Positions 55,262 through 64,000 of a stretch of DNA of 64,000 nt are shown here, in pieces. The notes beneath the pieces are model-generated. The model saw only the letters and a list, made by a program, of their open reading frames with translations, was not told the DNA's origin and did not search any database. The position numbers and the translations under genes were made by a program. Position 1 is the first letter of the stretch; every line of letters begins with the position of its first letter. Source of the stretch: Rhizobium sp. Leaf306 (GTDB lineage: Bacteria; Pseudomonadota; Alphaproteobacteria; Rhizobiales; Rhizobiaceae); NCBI RefSeq assembly GCF_001423425.1, contig NZ_LMNX01000005.1, positions 124,001 to 188,000 of the forward strand, given 5' to 3'.

Positions 55262-56887
55262 CTAATAAAGCCTCAGCCTCGTGGGAGACTTCTCGGCACT
55301 TGCGTCCTTGACACCGGGATCATCGGGCGGACGACCGAAAAAGGGAACGGGCTCGTCCTGCTTTTCTGCCTCCGGAGGCTGCTCCGGTGTCACATTCGTG
55401 GCCGTAGGTGTTTTTGCTGCAACAGCTAAGTCTTCCTGAGGCACTACAACGGGCTGCATGTCGGCAGCAACCTGATTGGTGCTCTCGTTTTCCGGTGTTT
55501 CGACAGTCGGCGTGACGTCTTCGCGAAGCGTGATTGCCGGAAGCGTTGCGATCGCCTCGTCTGCGGCCAGGGTGCCGTCTTCGACGGGTCCTTCGATCTG
55601 GCCGAACGGGACTTTCCATTCGAAGGCATCAAGACGTCCGGTGACCGGCGAGAGCGGCAACCATTTGTCCGAAACGATACCGTCGGCAACCCAGGCAGGA
55701 TCACGGCCGGCGCGCAGCGCTTGCGCCATCCAGTGACGGACACGGCCCTGATCGCCGGTATCCGCTTCCTCGATATCGGCCAGCAGGAGATAGGCGGCCT
55801 CACGCGACTGCATGCGGGCTGCAGCTTCTGCCTTGGCGCGCGCCTTGGGGAACTGCTGGGCATCGAGAGCTGCCTGCGCGACGACCAGCAGCGATTCGAT
55901 GTTGTTGGGACGCAGTGCTTCGAGCTTTTCGGCACGCTTCAGACGGTCAAGCGTGCTATCGCCGCTGCGGGCGCGGACATAGGTGCGGCCGAGATCCGGA
56001 TGCGGCTCGATCTTCCAGGCGCTTTCGAGGATGCTTGCTGCCTTGCGGATATTGTCTTCGCGCAGATAGGCCTTGGCTGCAATGATCGCGGCCGGCACGA
56101 GGCCCTTGGCGAGCTTCAGAGCGGCCTTTGCATCTTCGCGGGCACCGTTCGGGTCGCCTTCCAGGCGTTCGCTCGCCTTGGCGGTCAGAAGAACGGCTTT
56201 CAAGCGCTCGGCTTCGCCGCGTTCGAGCACACTTGCCGCCCGCTGTTGATCGAGTAGCTGGATGGCCTCGTCCCAACGGCCGGACTGGCTGCGCGATTCG
56301 AGCGTCGCCTGGGCTGCCCAGGGCAGGTAGGGCGCATGTTCGACGGCTTTTTCGGCATACTGGCGAGCAGCTTCGTTGGCGCCGAGACGGCGTGCTTCCA
56401 TGTAAAGGCCGCGAAGACCGAGTTCACGGGTTTCCGGGTCTTCGGCCATCTGTTCGAACTTGGCCCGTGCGTCCGCATGGCGGCCTTCGATCAGGGCCGC
56501 CTGCGCTTCCAAAAGGTGAATGAGCGGTTCCTGATCGGCGCTGAGCAGGCCGCGGGTGCGGATGCTCATCTTGCGGGCAAGAACGGCATTGCCGGCACCG
56601 GCTGCGATCAGGCCGGTCGAGAGCGCCTGATAGCCGCGGTCACGCTTGCGGGTACGGAAATAGCGACGTACCGAGAGCGGCGATGTCCAGATGACGCCGA
56701 TGACCCACCAGACGATCATGACAGCCGCAATCAGCGCAACGACCATCGTGGCGGCCACCATGATGCTGGTCTCGATCAGATGGTCCTGCCAGGTGATGGA
56801 AATCAGCCCGGGGCGATCCGCAATCCAGGAAAAGCCCCAGCCGAGGCCCAGAACCACGAGAAGAAAAATGAAGAGCCTGATGATCAT
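55262..56887 (-). CDS. hemY: Heme biosynthesis-associated protein HemY
   Basis: The 541-residue protein begins with two transmembrane helices (MIIRLFIFLLVVLGLGWGF and SIMVAATMVVALIAAVMIV) then a large TPR-like domain with LYMEARRLGANEAARQYAEK. This is the proteobacterial HemY (not the protoporphyrinogen oxidase of the same name). Its C-terminal ~120 residues are low-complexity, rich in Pro, Thr and Glu. It ends the hemC-hemD-mitofilin-hemY operon. Confidence 0.92.
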   Translation of the reverse strand: MIIRLFIFLLVVLGLGWGFSWIADRPGLISITWQDHLIETSIMVAATMVVALIAAVMIVWWVIGVIWTSPLSVRRYFRTRKRDRGYQALSTGLIAAGAGNAVLARKMSIRTRGLLSADQEPLIHLLEAQAALIEGRHADARAKFEQMAEDPETRELGLRGLYMEARRLGANEAARQYAEKAVEHAPYLPWAAQATLESRSQSGRWDEAIQLLDQQRAASVLERGEAERLKAVLLTAKASERLEGDPNGAREDAKAALKLAKGLVPAAIIAAKAYLREDNIRKAASILESAWKIEPHPDLGRTYVRARSGDSTLDRLKRAEKLEALRPNNIESLLVVAQAALDAQQFPKARAKAEAAARMQSREAAYLLLADIEEADTGDQGRVRHWMAQALRAGRDPAWVADGIVSDKWLPLSPVTGRLDAFEWKVPFGQIEGPVEDGTLAADEAIATLPAITLREDVTPTVETPENESTNQVAADMQPVVVPQEDLAVAAKTPTATNVTPEQPPEAEKQDEPVPFFGRPPDDPGVKDASAEKSPTRLRLY

Positions 56888-56908
56888 CCGTTTCTTTCTT
56901 CTTCAGCC

Positions 56909-58276
56909 TTAAGAGCCTGATTTCGTGCCAGCAAGCGCGCGCGAAAGAGTTCCGCTCACGAGATTTTCAACCTGTACCCGCGCATCCAGCTTGCGCTTGA
57001 AATCGGTAGACGCAGATTTCGCGGCTTCCGGCAGCGTATCCCACTGCTGGGCGGCAGCCTGCAGGTCGCCGTTGCGCAACCGGTCCTCGATGCGCGATAC
57101 GATCGCGTCGACCGTGTCACCCTCGACATCGCCGACGCGGCGAACCTTGACCACCGACATGGCGGAGGACAGAAGCCGGCCGGCAATGCCCTGGTCGGGA
57201 TCTGCAGGCACAGACGCCTGGATGATCGCATCCGCGACGGCGGGAAACTCGCTCTGCAGCTGTTCACGCGACGGCGCGCCGTCTGCGGCGAATGTCTTGA
57301 GCTCGGCGATCGCGGGATCGTCGCCGGCAATGTTCGTATAGGCCTGAAGCTCTGCCTCGAACGAGCCGCCACGATCGATGGCGGCCTTCAATCCGGCAGC
57401 AGCGACGGCGCGGGCAACCTGCTGTTCCGGGCCGCGATCGTTGATCTGGGCCTCGGCCGCTTCCAGCCGACGGGAAAGCTCGGCCGTCTGCGTGGCTGCC
57501 GCAGCCTTGGTATCTGCCAGCTGCTGCTGGAGGGCATTCAAGCTTTCTTCGGTCGGACCGCCGGAATTCTGCGCGACAGAACTTTCCAGCGCCTGAACGC
57601 GGCTTGCGAGTTCCGTATCGGGAGACGCCGGCTGGCTGCGCAGCGTCTGGATATCCTGGCGAAGAGCTTCGATTTCGTCCGACAGTTCGGTCGAGCCGGA
57701 TGCTGCGGGGGTCGATGATGGAAGATAACCGGCATACTGCATGCTGCCCGCCAGCAGAAGCGCGACGATGCCGCCGAAAATGCCGGCAGCAATCAGCGTG
57801 GACGCCGAGGTCCCACCGGAGCGGGTGGCTGGCTGGGCGTCCGATGCCTTGTCAAAGGTTTCATGCTTAGCGGCAGGTTCGTCAAAACCGGGCGTGGGCG
57901 ACGGGGTGAATTCCTCGGTCGGCGAGGGGGCAGCGTCACGAGCAGCGTCTGTCGCAATCGGCGCGTCCGGCTCGGTCACAACCGGATCGGCTGTTCCCGT
58001 CACACCTGGCTCGTCTCGCCCATGGGAGCTATCCGGCTGGCCGATCACGTGGGACGTGTCGGTCTCTTCAGGCACGGTCGATGTCACCGGCTCGCCGGCC
58101 AGCGGGATGGCATCCGTCGTCTCAGAAGCTTCGACTTTTTCCGAAGCGGTTTCCGGGATGTCGCTGTCATTGCTGCGCACGGGCTCGGCCACCACGCCAG
58201 CGCCATCGGCCGTCAGGTCGATCGTGACCGGTTCTTTCTCCGCCATCGATCGGCGGGGTGGTTTTTCCGTTACCAT
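56909..58276 (-). CDS. Mitofilin-like (Mic60/COG4223) inner-membrane protein
   Basis: A 455-residue protein with an acidic, Pro/Thr/Glu-rich N-terminal domain (about 1-150), one transmembrane helix (SASTLIAAGIFGGIVALLLA), a coiled-coil (LSDEIEALRQDIQTLRSQP, and LNALQQQLADTKAAAATQT) and a C-terminal mitofilin-like region (LLSSAMSVVKVRRVGDVEGD). The alphaproteobacterial Mic60 homologue is located beside hem genes, as here. It may shape the inner membrane. The ATG at 58276 has GAGG six bases upstream. Confidence 0.87.
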   Translation of the reverse strand: MVTEKPPRRSMAEKEPVTIDLTADGAGVVAEPVRSNDSDIPETASEKVEASETTDAIPLAGEPVTSTVPEETDTSHVIGQPDSSHGRDEPGVTGTADPVVTEPDAPIATDAARDAAPSPTEEFTPSPTPGFDEPAAKHETFDKASDAQPATRSGGTSASTLIAAGIFGGIVALLLAGSMQYAGYLPSSTPAASGSTELSDEIEALRQDIQTLRSQPASPDTELASRVQALESSVAQNSGGPTEESLNALQQQLADTKAAAATQTAELSRRLEAAEAQINDRGPEQQVARAVAAAGLKAAIDRGGSFEAELQAYTNIAGDDPAIAELKTFAADGAPSREQLQSEFPAVADAIIQASVPADPDQGIAGRLLSSAMSVVKVRRVGDVEGDTVDAIVSRIEDRLRNGDLQAAAQQWDTLPEAAKSASTDFKRKLDARVQVENLVSGTLSRALAGTKSGS

Positions 58277-58359
58277 CTCGACCTCTTTTCGCATCTGCTC
58301 AGGGAAAGTAGTTGGTGGGGCAGGGTAAGGAAAGGGGAGCGAGAGAATTTGGCTTGGCA

Positions 58360-59073
58360 CTATGGTGAAAGAAACGCGAAAAGTGCGTCTTCGTCGGGTG
58401 TTTCAGCGACGAAGATAGCAGGATGAAATTTTTCAGGCACCGCGGTAGCGACGTTTTTGCTGAGGCAGATGACCTGCAAATGTTCGATCGAGGCTGCAAA
58501 CGGCTGCACGAGTTCGAAGAACAGCGCGGCGTTGTGGCGCGAATAGAGAAGGACTGCGTCGGCCGCCGGGCGGGTCAGAAGCGGTTCGATGATCTCGGTC
58601 CGGTAGCCGACCTTGACCATCCGGTAGATCTCGATCGTTTTGCAGGCGATGTCGCGGGCGTGTAACCCGTCCTCCAAATCCGGCGAACGCGGATTGCCGG
58701 CAAGATAGAGGAGACTGGATGTTTCGCCGACATCCTGGGCGATCCTCTCCACCAGATCATGCCCGGTGCCATCGCCGCAGCGGATATCGGTAAAGCCGAG
58801 GGTGCGTGCTGCCTCGCCGGTCGCTTCGCCGACGGCGTATATCTGCGTGGACAGGCGATGCCGGAGTTCGTGTCCAAGTTCGCCAAGCACGCGAACGGCT
58901 TCGGCGCTGGTCACGACAAGTGCGGAATGGGGTTCGGACAGCGCTTCTCGGGCGATCTCCAGGTGATGCTCGGCGCGGGTGAGCGGCAGGAAGACCGGCT
59001 GATGGCCGAGGGTTTCGAGCCGTGCTGCGGTTCGCCGGGCGGAATGGTCAGGGCGGGTAACGATGACCCGCAT
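58360..59073 (-). CDS. hemD: Uroporphyrinogen-III synthase
   Basis: A 237-residue HemD, closing hydroxymethylbilane into uroporphyrinogen III for heme, cobalamin and siroheme. Sequence is poorly conserved in this family; recognition rests on MRVIVTRPDHSARRTAARLE at the start, LVVTSAEAVRVLGE, YAVGEATGEAARTLG, DAVLLYSRHNAALF and its place 4 bases after hemC. A longer frame upstream overlaps hemC and is rejected. Confidence 0.92.
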   Translation of the reverse strand: MRVIVTRPDHSARRTAARLETLGHQPVFLPLTRAEHHLEIAREALSEPHSALVVTSAEAVRVLGELGHELRHRLSTQIYAVGEATGEAARTLGFTDIRCGDGTGHDLVERIAQDVGETSSLLYLAGNPRSPDLEDGLHARDIACKTIEIYRMVKVGYRTEIIEPLLTRPAADAVLLYSRHNAALFFELVQPFAASIEHLQVICLSKNVATAVPEKFHPAIFVAETPDEDALFAFLSP

Positions 59074-59077
59074 GGCG

Positions 59078-60007
59078 TCAGACCCAGCCTTCGAAGAAGC
59101 CCGGTCCGGCAGCGGCGCGGACGGTTTCTCCGGCCTGGCGACCAAGCGTTTCCGCATCCGCCCGTCGGCCGCTGATGTCGACCGCATGTTCGGTCGATCC
59201 GTCCGGCGTCAGGATCAGGCCTGAAAATTTCAGATGATCACCGTCGCAGATCGCGTAGCCGCCAATCGGCGTCCGGCATGAGCCATCGAGGGCTGCCAGA
59301 AACGCGCGCTCGCAACTGACCGCGTCAAAGGTGGGACAGTCGTTGACGGCTTTCAGCAGGTCATCGATGGCCGTGTCGCCGATGCGGCTCTCGAGGCAGA
59401 TCGCGCCCTGTGCAGGCGCTGGCGGAAAATCGACGGGGTCGAGCAGTTCGGTCGCAACTTCCTCGCGGGCCAGCCGCTTCAGCCCGGCATACGCCAAAAG
59501 CGTCGCGTCCACATGGCCTTCATTGAGCTTGCGAAGGCGCGTGCCGACCGATCCGCGAAAAATCGCGACCTGGATATCGGGACGAAGACGGCGCACCAGC
59601 GCCTGACGCCTCAGAGATGCGGTTCCGACCGTCGCGCCGTCGGGCAGAGCTTTGAGGCTCGGCGCCGTGCGGCCGATGACGGCATCGCGGATATCCTCGC
59701 GGGGCAAGTAGGCGGAGATGTAAAGGTCTTCCGGAAGCTTGGTCGGCATGTCCTTGGAGGAATGCACCGCGAAGTCGAGATCTCCCGAGGAGAGCTTTTC
59801 TTCGAGCTCCAGCGTAAACATGCCCTTGCCGCCGATCTCGCTCAGGGCGCGGTCGGTGATGCGGTCGCCGGTCGTGGACAGGACGACAATTTCGAACATT
59901 TCCTCCGGAAGGTCATGGGCTGCCATCAACCGTGCACGGGTTTCGGCCGCCTGGGCGAGCGCCAGCGGGCTGCCCCGCGTTCCTATCCGGAAAGGTTTTG
60001 TTTGCAT
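59078..60007 (-). CDS. hemC: Hydroxymethylbilane synthase (porphobilinogen deaminase)
   Basis: A 309-residue enzyme that joins four porphobilinogens. It has [47 protein letters not shown] and cofactor-attachment Cys244 in [10 protein letters not shown]. The ATG at 60007 is used; an ATG nine bases earlier is possible. It heads the minus-strand heme operon and is divergent from tsaD, 66 bases apart. Confidence 0.96.
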   Translation of the reverse strand: MQTKPFRIGTRGSPLALAQAAETRARLMAAHDLPEEMFEIVVLSTTGDRITDRALSEIGGKGMFTLELEEKLSSGDLDFAVHSSKDMPTKLPEDLYISAYLPREDIRDAVIGRTAPSLKALPDGATVGTASLRRQALVRRLRPDIQVAIFRGSVGTRLRKLNEGHVDATLLAYAGLKRLAREEVATELLDPVDFPPAPAQGAICLESRIGDTAIDDLLKAVNDCPTFDAVSCERAFLAALDGSCRTPIGGYAICDGDHLKFSGLILTPDGSTEHAVDISGRRADAETLGRQAGETVRAAAGPGFFEGWV

Positions 60008-60073
60008 CCGCGTCATTCCATTGTTACCGGAAGCCCTCGTAAACCTGTTTTCCTCTTCAATCAACGATAGGTC

Positions 60074-61171
60074 ATGGCGGCATTTCTTCGCATCCTCGGC
60101 ATTGAAACAAGCTGCGACGAAACCGCGGCCGCAATCGTCGTGCGCCACGAGGACGGTCGCGGCGAAATCCTGTCCGATGTCGTCTTCTCGCAGCTCGACG
60201 AGCACAGCGCCTATGGCGGCGTCGTGCCCGAGATTGCGGCCCGCGCCCATGTGGAGGCGCTGGACGGCCTGATCGAGGAAGCACTGTCGCGCGCCGGCGT
60301 CTCGCTTGATGAGATCGATGCGGTGGCGGCGACTTCCGGTCCCGGCCTGATCGGCGGATTGATCGTCGGGCTGATGACGGCGAAGGCGATTGCGCGCGCC
60401 ACCGGCAAGCCGCTGATGGCGATCAATCATCTCGAGGGACATGCGCTGACGGCGCGGCTGACGGATGGATTGTCGTTCCCTTACCTGATGCTGCTGGTTT
60501 CCGGCGGGCATACGCAGCTGGTTCTGGTGCGTGGCGTCGGCGATTATGAGCGCTGGGGCACCACGATCGACGATGCGCTGGGCGAAGCCTTCGACAAGAC
60601 GGCAAAGCTGCTTGGCCTGCCATACCCGGGGGGTCCGGCCGTCGAGAAGGCGGCGCTGACGGGCAATCCCGATCGTTTTCAATTGCCCCGGCCGCTGGTC
60701 GGCGAAGCCCGGCTGGACTTTTCCTTCTCCGGTCTCAAGACCGCCGTGCGTCAGGCCGCGACCGAGATCGCGCCGCTGTCCGAGCAGGATATCGCCGATA
60801 TCTGCGCCTCGTTCCAGAAGGCGATTTCGCGCACGCTGCGCGACCGGATCGGGCGTGGACTTGCGCGGTTTGCCAAGGAATTCGGCCATCTGGATGTCGG
60901 TCCTGCGCTGGTGGTTGCCGGCGGCGTTGCCGCCAACCAGGAGATACGCCGAACGCTGCAGGCGCTCTGCATCGAACACGGATTTCGCTTTATCGCTCCG
61001 CCGATGAAGCTTTGCACCGACAACGCGGCCATGATCGCCTGGGCAGGGCTTGAACGTCTCGCCGAAGACATGCCGTTCGACGGGATGGATGTCGCGCCGC
61101 GCTCGCGCTGGCCGCTGGATGCCAATGCGCAGACGCTGCTTGGCTCCGGCAAACGGGGTGCCAAGGCATGA
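60074..61171 (+). CDS. tsaD: tRNA t6A threonylcarbamoyltransferase TsaD
   Basis: A 365-residue ASKHA-fold enzyme that places threonylcarbamoyl on A37 of ANN-decoding tRNAs. The start [19 protein letters not shown] and the metal site HLEGH (His119, His123) are diagnostic; [14 protein letters not shown] and [12 protein letters not shown] follow. It is first in a plus-strand operon. Its product is the substrate of MtaB, also encoded in the window. Confidence 0.96.
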   Translation: MAAFLRILGIETSCDETAAAIVVRHEDGRGEILSDVVFSQLDEHSAYGGVVPEIAARAHVEALDGLIEEALSRAGVSLDEIDAVAATSGPGLIGGLIVGLMTAKAIARATGKPLMAINHLEGHALTARLTDGLSFPYLMLLVSGGHTQLVLVRGVGDYERWGTTIDDALGEAFDKTAKLLGLPYPGGPAVEKAALTGNPDRFQLPRPLVGEARLDFSFSGLKTAVRQAATEIAPLSEQDIADICASFQKAISRTLRDRIGRGLARFAKEFGHLDVGPALVVAGGVAANQEIRRTLQALCIEHGFRFIAPPMKLCTDNAAMIAWAGLERLAEDMPFDGMDVAPRSRWPLDANAQTLLGSGKRGAKA

Positions 61172-62169
61172 ACGGGGCAGGGACGGCGCAGGAACGGATC
61201 GTCGTGATCGGGGCCGGCGCCTTCGGCACGGCACTCGCTGCCGTCATCGCGCTCGAAGGTCGTCACCCGGTTACGCTGATCGGTCGCAATACCGGCCTGA
61301 TGGCCGATCTCAGAAACGACCGCGTCCATGACGCAGCACTTCCCGGCGTGACATTGCCGGATGCGCTCGAATTCTCCGCTGAACCCGACGCCATCTCGGA
61401 TGCGAGCATCGTGCTGTTTGCCATGCCTTCGCAGGCGCAGAGCGATGCGGCGCGGTATTACGGTCCATATCTCGCAAAGGATGCGGCGGTCGTTACCTGT
61501 GCCAAAGGCATAGACCGTGTGTCAGGGCGTTTGCTGACGGACGTTCTGGAGGCATCGCTTCCGAGCCACGCGATCGCGGTTCTCTCCGGCCCCGGTTTTG
61601 CATTCGACATTGCGCGCGGGCTTCCGACGGCGATGGCGCTTGCGGCGGAGGACCAACTGCTCGCTGAGCGTCTGGCGACCGTGCTGTCCAGCCGGACCTT
61701 CCGGCTTTACGCCTCGTCCGACCGGATCGGCGTGCAGCTCGGCGGTGCGATGAAGAACGTGCTGGCGATTGCCTGCGGCATCGTCGAGGGCGCAGGCCTT
61801 GGTGATTCGGCCCGTGCCGCACTGATTTCGCGCGGACTTGCGGAAATGTCGCGTCTGGTCGAGGCGATGGGCGGCAAGGCGGATACGGTTCGGGGCCTGT
61901 CCGGTCTCGGCGATCTGGTTCTGACCGGAACCAGCCACCAGTCCCGCAATCTGCGCTTCGGCATTTCGCTCGGGCGAGGGGAGCCGGCATCGGCCTCCGG
62001 CGGACCGCTGGTCGAAGGCGCCTTTGCCGCGTCGGTCGCTGCCCAGCTCGCGCAGACCCACTCCGTCGATCTGCCGGTGACGGAGGCCGTTGCCGCGATC
62101 ATCGACGGACGGCTTGGCGTGGCTGACGCGATGGAACGCCTGATGACCCGCCCGATCACGACGGAATAG
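61168..62169 (+). CDS. gpsA: Glycerol-3-phosphate dehydrogenase [NAD(P)+]
   Basis: A 333-residue GpsA that makes sn-glycerol 3-phosphate for phospholipids. N-terminal [10 protein letters not shown] is the dinucleotide motif; the catalytic [10 protein letters not shown] with its Lys and the [15 protein letters not shown] region are present. Its ATG overlaps the tsaD stop (ATGA), so the two are translationally coupled. Confidence 0.96.
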   Translation: MNGAGTAQERIVVIGAGAFGTALAAVIALEGRHPVTLIGRNTGLMADLRNDRVHDAALPGVTLPDALEFSAEPDAISDASIVLFAMPSQAQSDAARYYGPYLAKDAAVVTCAKGIDRVSGRLLTDVLEASLPSHAIAVLSGPGFAFDIARGLPTAMALAAEDQLLAERLATVLSSRTFRLYASSDRIGVQLGGAMKNVLAIACGIVEGAGLGDSARAALISRGLAEMSRLVEAMGGKADTVRGLSGLGDLVLTGTSHQSRNLRFGISLGRGEPASASGGPLVEGAFAASVAAQLAQTHSVDLPVTEAVAAIIDGRLGVADAMERLMTRPITTE

Positions 62170-62189
62170 ATCAACCCAAGGAGAGAACG

Positions 62190-62483
62190 ATGCTGTTTGC
62201 CTTCCTCTGCACCGACAAGCCCGGCCATCTCAACGTCCGGATGGAAACCCGTCCGGTCCATCTCGAACATCTCAACAAGCTGAATGCCGACGGCACGCTG
62301 AAGTTTGCCGGTCCTTTCCTGGACGATGAAGGCAAGCCGAATGGCAGCCTGGTCGTGGTTGAAGCCGCCGATATGGCGGCTGCCCGCACGCTTGCCGAGG
62401 CCGATCCCTATTACCTCGCCGGCCTGTTCGAGACGGTCGATGTGAAGCCGTGGAACTGGACGATCAACAAGCCTGCGGAGTGA
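62190..62483 (+). CDS. YciI-family protein
   Basis: A 97-residue ferredoxin-like-fold protein. It has the YciI elements MLFAFLCTDKPGHLNVRM, HLEHLNKLNADGTLKFAGPF and AEADPYYLAGLFETVDVKPW, with the His-Asp pair seen in the family. Function is unclear; relatives include dehalogenase- and peroxidase-like folds. It is 20 bases after gpsA with a GGAGAG site. Confidence 0.92.
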   Translation: MLFAFLCTDKPGHLNVRMETRPVHLEHLNKLNADGTLKFAGPFLDDEGKPNGSLVVVEAADMAAARTLAEADPYYLAGLFETVDVKPWNWTINKPAE

Positions 62484-62490
62484 GATAACC

Positions 62491-62931
62491 ATGGCCTATT
62501 GGCTCTATAAATCCGAACCGGATGTCTGGTCTTGGGAGCAGCAGAAGGCCAAGGGAAAAGCTGGCGAGGAATGGACCGGCGTGCGCAACTATCAGGCCCG
62601 CAACAACATGCGGGCCATGAAGATTGGCGACAAGGGGTTCTTCTACCACTCCAACGAGGGGCTGGAGATCGTCGGCATCGTCGAGGTCTGCGCGCTGTCG
62701 CATCCGGATTCCTCGGCCAAGGGCGATCCGAAGTGGGACTGCGTCGATATTCGCGCCGTCGAGGATGTGCCGAAGCCGATCACGCTGAAGGACATCAAGG
62801 CAAATCCGCAGTTCGAGAAGATGGCACTTGTCACCTCGATGCGGCTTTCCGTACAGCCGGTGACGGAAGAGGAATATCTCGAGATCTGCCGCTTGGGTGG
62901 TGTCAAGAACCCGCCCCGCTCGCCGGACTGA
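62491..62931 (+). CDS. EVE-domain protein
   Basis: A 146-residue EVE (PUA-like) domain protein of the thymocyte nuclear protein 1 type. The family sequence YWLYKSEPDVWSWEQQ, GVRNYQARNNMRAMKIGD and FFYHSNEGLEIVGIVEV is intact and includes the residues lining the modified-base pocket. EVE domains read modified nucleotides in DNA or RNA. It lies 7 bases after the YciI gene in the tsaD operon. Confidence 0.93.
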   Translation: MAYWLYKSEPDVWSWEQQKAKGKAGEEWTGVRNYQARNNMRAMKIGDKGFFYHSNEGLEIVGIVEVCALSHPDSSAKGDPKWDCVDIRAVEDVPKPITLKDIKANPQFEKMALVTSMRLSVQPVTEEEYLEICRLGGVKNPPRSPD

Positions 62932-62938
62932 CGCGTCC

Positions 62939-63583
62939 TTGAAAACCGACCCTGCGACCTTCATCCTCGCCAACACGGATGTCACCGCGCCGCCGCATGT
63001 TCCGGAGATCCGGCTTCATCTGGCGACCGAGGCGCATGACCTCTGGCTGAAGACCGAGGAAGAGTTGCAGGCAGTCGGTCTGCCGCCGCCGTTCTGGGCC
63101 TTTGCCTGGGCCGGCGGGCAGGGGCTCGCCCGCTATATTCTCGACCATCCCGATACAGTTGCCAGCAAGCGGGTGCTGGATTTCGCATCGGGATCCGGGC
63201 TGGTGGCGATTGCGGCAAAACAGGCTGCTGCAGCCCACGTGCTCGCCGCCGATATCGATCCCTGGACGGAAGCTGCGGTGAGGCTCAACGCCGCAGAAAA
63301 CCACGTTGAGATATCCTTCACGTCGCAAGATCTGATCGGGCGAGAGATCGAGGCGGATGTGCTGCTCGCCGGCGACGTGTTCTACGATCGCGGCATGGCC
63401 GATCTGTTGATACCGTGGTTTACCCGGTTATCGGGAGAGGGAAAGGTCGTTCTGGTCGGCGATCCCGGCAGGAGCTACTGCCCCAAGGATCGGCTTACCG
63501 AGGTGGCCGTCTACCAGGTACCCGTCACCCGGGCACTTGAAGACAGCGAGGTCAAAAAGACGACCGTGTGGCGGTTCGCCTGA
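62939..63583 (+). CDS. Class I SAM-dependent methyltransferase (METTL20-like)
   Basis: A 214-residue protein of the methyltransferase_16 type (electron-transfer-flavoprotein Lys methyltransferase-like). The SAM loop is LDFASGSGLVAIAAKQA, followed by AADIDPWTEAAVRLN and the post-I motif DVLLAGDVFYDRGMADLLI. The PPPFWAFAWAGGQGLARYIL segment is also typical of this group. The start is a TTG at 62939, giving 7 bases after the EVE gene; GTG at 62897 would overlap that gene. The substrate, protein or small molecule, is not certain. Confidence 0.85.
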   Translation: MKTDPATFILANTDVTAPPHVPEIRLHLATEAHDLWLKTEEELQAVGLPPPFWAFAWAGGQGLARYILDHPDTVASKRVLDFASGSGLVAIAAKQAAAAHVLAADIDPWTEAAVRLNAAENHVEISFTSQDLIGREIEADVLLAGDVFYDRGMADLLIPWFTRLSGEGKVVLVGDPGRSYCPKDRLTEVAVYQVPVTRALEDSEVKKTTVWRFA

Positions 63584-63588
63584 GACGA

Positions 63589-64000
63589 CTATCGGCCGCC
63601 TCGAATGACGCAGACGCCGGCTTCAAACGAGCAGGATTTGTTCGAGGCCACCGCGTTGCCGCCCATCTCCTGCGCTACATCGATCACCTTGGCTTTCGGG
63701 GCGAGTGCCAGACTGCGGCGTTCCTGCTGCGGCCAGTAGATATCGTCGCGCACAAAATAGGTCCCATTGCCAGGGACCGAGTAGGCCTGGATCGAACCTG
63801 CATAGGTATCAATCCCGCGCGTGAAGGATGACGAGCCCCGATCAAAGCGACCCGATGCATAAGTACGGGTCATCCGGTTGATCTCGGCAGGACGGTTGCG
63901 TCGTCCGTCACCCTGGCGATCCCAGCGATTGTTTTCGACGAACTGGTGGCGATGGCCTCTGTCGTATCCACGGTCGGCATAGCCCTGATGGTGATGCCTG
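63589..64000 (-). CDS. Unrecognised His/Arg-rich protein, N-terminus outside window
   Basis: The frame is open from the right edge of the window to a stop at 63589, so the 5' part is missing. The visible 137 residues include a His/Arg/Tyr-rich stretch (HHHQGYADRGYDRGHRHQ), an arginine/asparagine-rich patch and a more regular C-terminal half with TYFVRDDIYWPQQERRSLAL and a final CVIRGGR, containing two Cys. It does not match a family I know. It is convergent with the methyltransferase gene, with 5 bases between them. Confidence 0.6.
   Translation of the reverse strand, partial: RHHHQGYADRGYDRGHRHQFVENNRWDRQGDGRRNRPAEINRMTRTYASGRFDRGSSSFTRGIDTYAGSIQAYSVPGNGTYFVRDDIYWPQQERRSLALAPKAKVIDVAQEMGGNAVASNKSCSFEAGVCVIRGGR

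Noticed and set aside
60008-61234. N-terminal extension of the hemC frame
   Set aside because: It is antisense to tsaD; similarity to HemC begins only at 60007.
1-64000. CRISPR arrays, insertion sequences, prophage, integrases, rRNA and tRNA genes
   Set aside because: No regularly spaced repeats, transposase or integrase motifs, or tRNA cloverleaf/T-loop patterns were found on reading both strands.

Overview
The window is an ordinary, gene-dense, GC-rich stretch of chromosome from an alphaproteobacterium, most likely a member of the Rhizobiaceae (Rhizobium/Agrobacterium/Neorhizobium type). The assignment rests on the gene order (lolA-xthA, ffh-chorismate mutase-rpsP-rimM-trmD-rplS, dapF-mtaB-ftsY-yciB, ccmABCDG beside acnA, hemC-hemD-mitofilin-like-hemY beside tsaD), on families typical of this order (CenR-like regulator, IalB, DUF2794, DUF2585, DUF1223, alphaproteobacterial COG4223/Mic60) and on a ybhL-type leader. 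I found no prophage, insertion sequence, CRISPR array, rRNA or tRNA. About 71 protein genes cover nearly all of the sequence.

1-10 kb: the C-terminus of LolA, exonuclease III, a CenR-like response regulator paired with a single-domain cyclic-nucleotide-binding protein, an L,D-transpeptidase, an EamA exporter, leuC, a GAF-GGDEF diguanylate cyclase, an amino-acid ABC permease with its binding protein but no ATPase, and rplS. 9.5-16 kb: a TauE/SafE transporter, then the translation/secretion run trmD, rimM, rpsP, chorismate mutase and ffh on the minus strand, followed by a Tat-exported metallo-hydrolase and a heme oxygenase. 16-24 kb: dapF, mtaB, ftsY, yciB and DUF2585 on the plus strand, facing the cytochrome c maturation operon ccmA-B-C-D-G, which includes a 59-residue CcmD. 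24-31 kb: acnA, a second TauE/SafE protein, DUF1223, DUF2794, a GNAT enzyme and the Bax-inhibitor-like ybhL with its RNA leader.

31-46 kb: a YbbA/YbbP-like ABC exporter divergent from a TesA-like esterase (the same arrangement as in E. coli), a 2H phosphoesterase, pterin dehydratase, DUF1232, an ECF sigma factor with no adjacent anti-sigma factor, IalB, rlmN, a DoxX-like membrane protein, LysE, an SDR enzyme, a ParD/ParE toxin-antitoxin pair, argG and a MarR-MFS efflux pair. 46-64 kb: M3 oligopeptidase, typA, ppa, yggT, an MFS exporter, a glutamine amidotransferase, TerB, the heme/inner-membrane cluster (hemC, hemD, Mic60-like, hemY), and the divergent operon tsaD-gpsA-yciI-EVE-methyltransferase. 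The window ends inside an unrecognised His/Arg-rich protein.

I do not see a clear new multi-gene system. The best leads are non-coding: a foldable G-rich block in a gene-poor gap at about 29.06-29.16 kb, a run of hairpins upstream of ffh, and possible leader or iron-control signals between ccmA and acnA. Unusual protein pairings (CenR with a lone cNMP domain, an unpartnered ECF sigma factor, an EVE protein with a METTL-type methyltransferase) are noted with lower weight. Most start codons were chosen by ribosome-binding site and family N-terminus; nothing was tested by database search.
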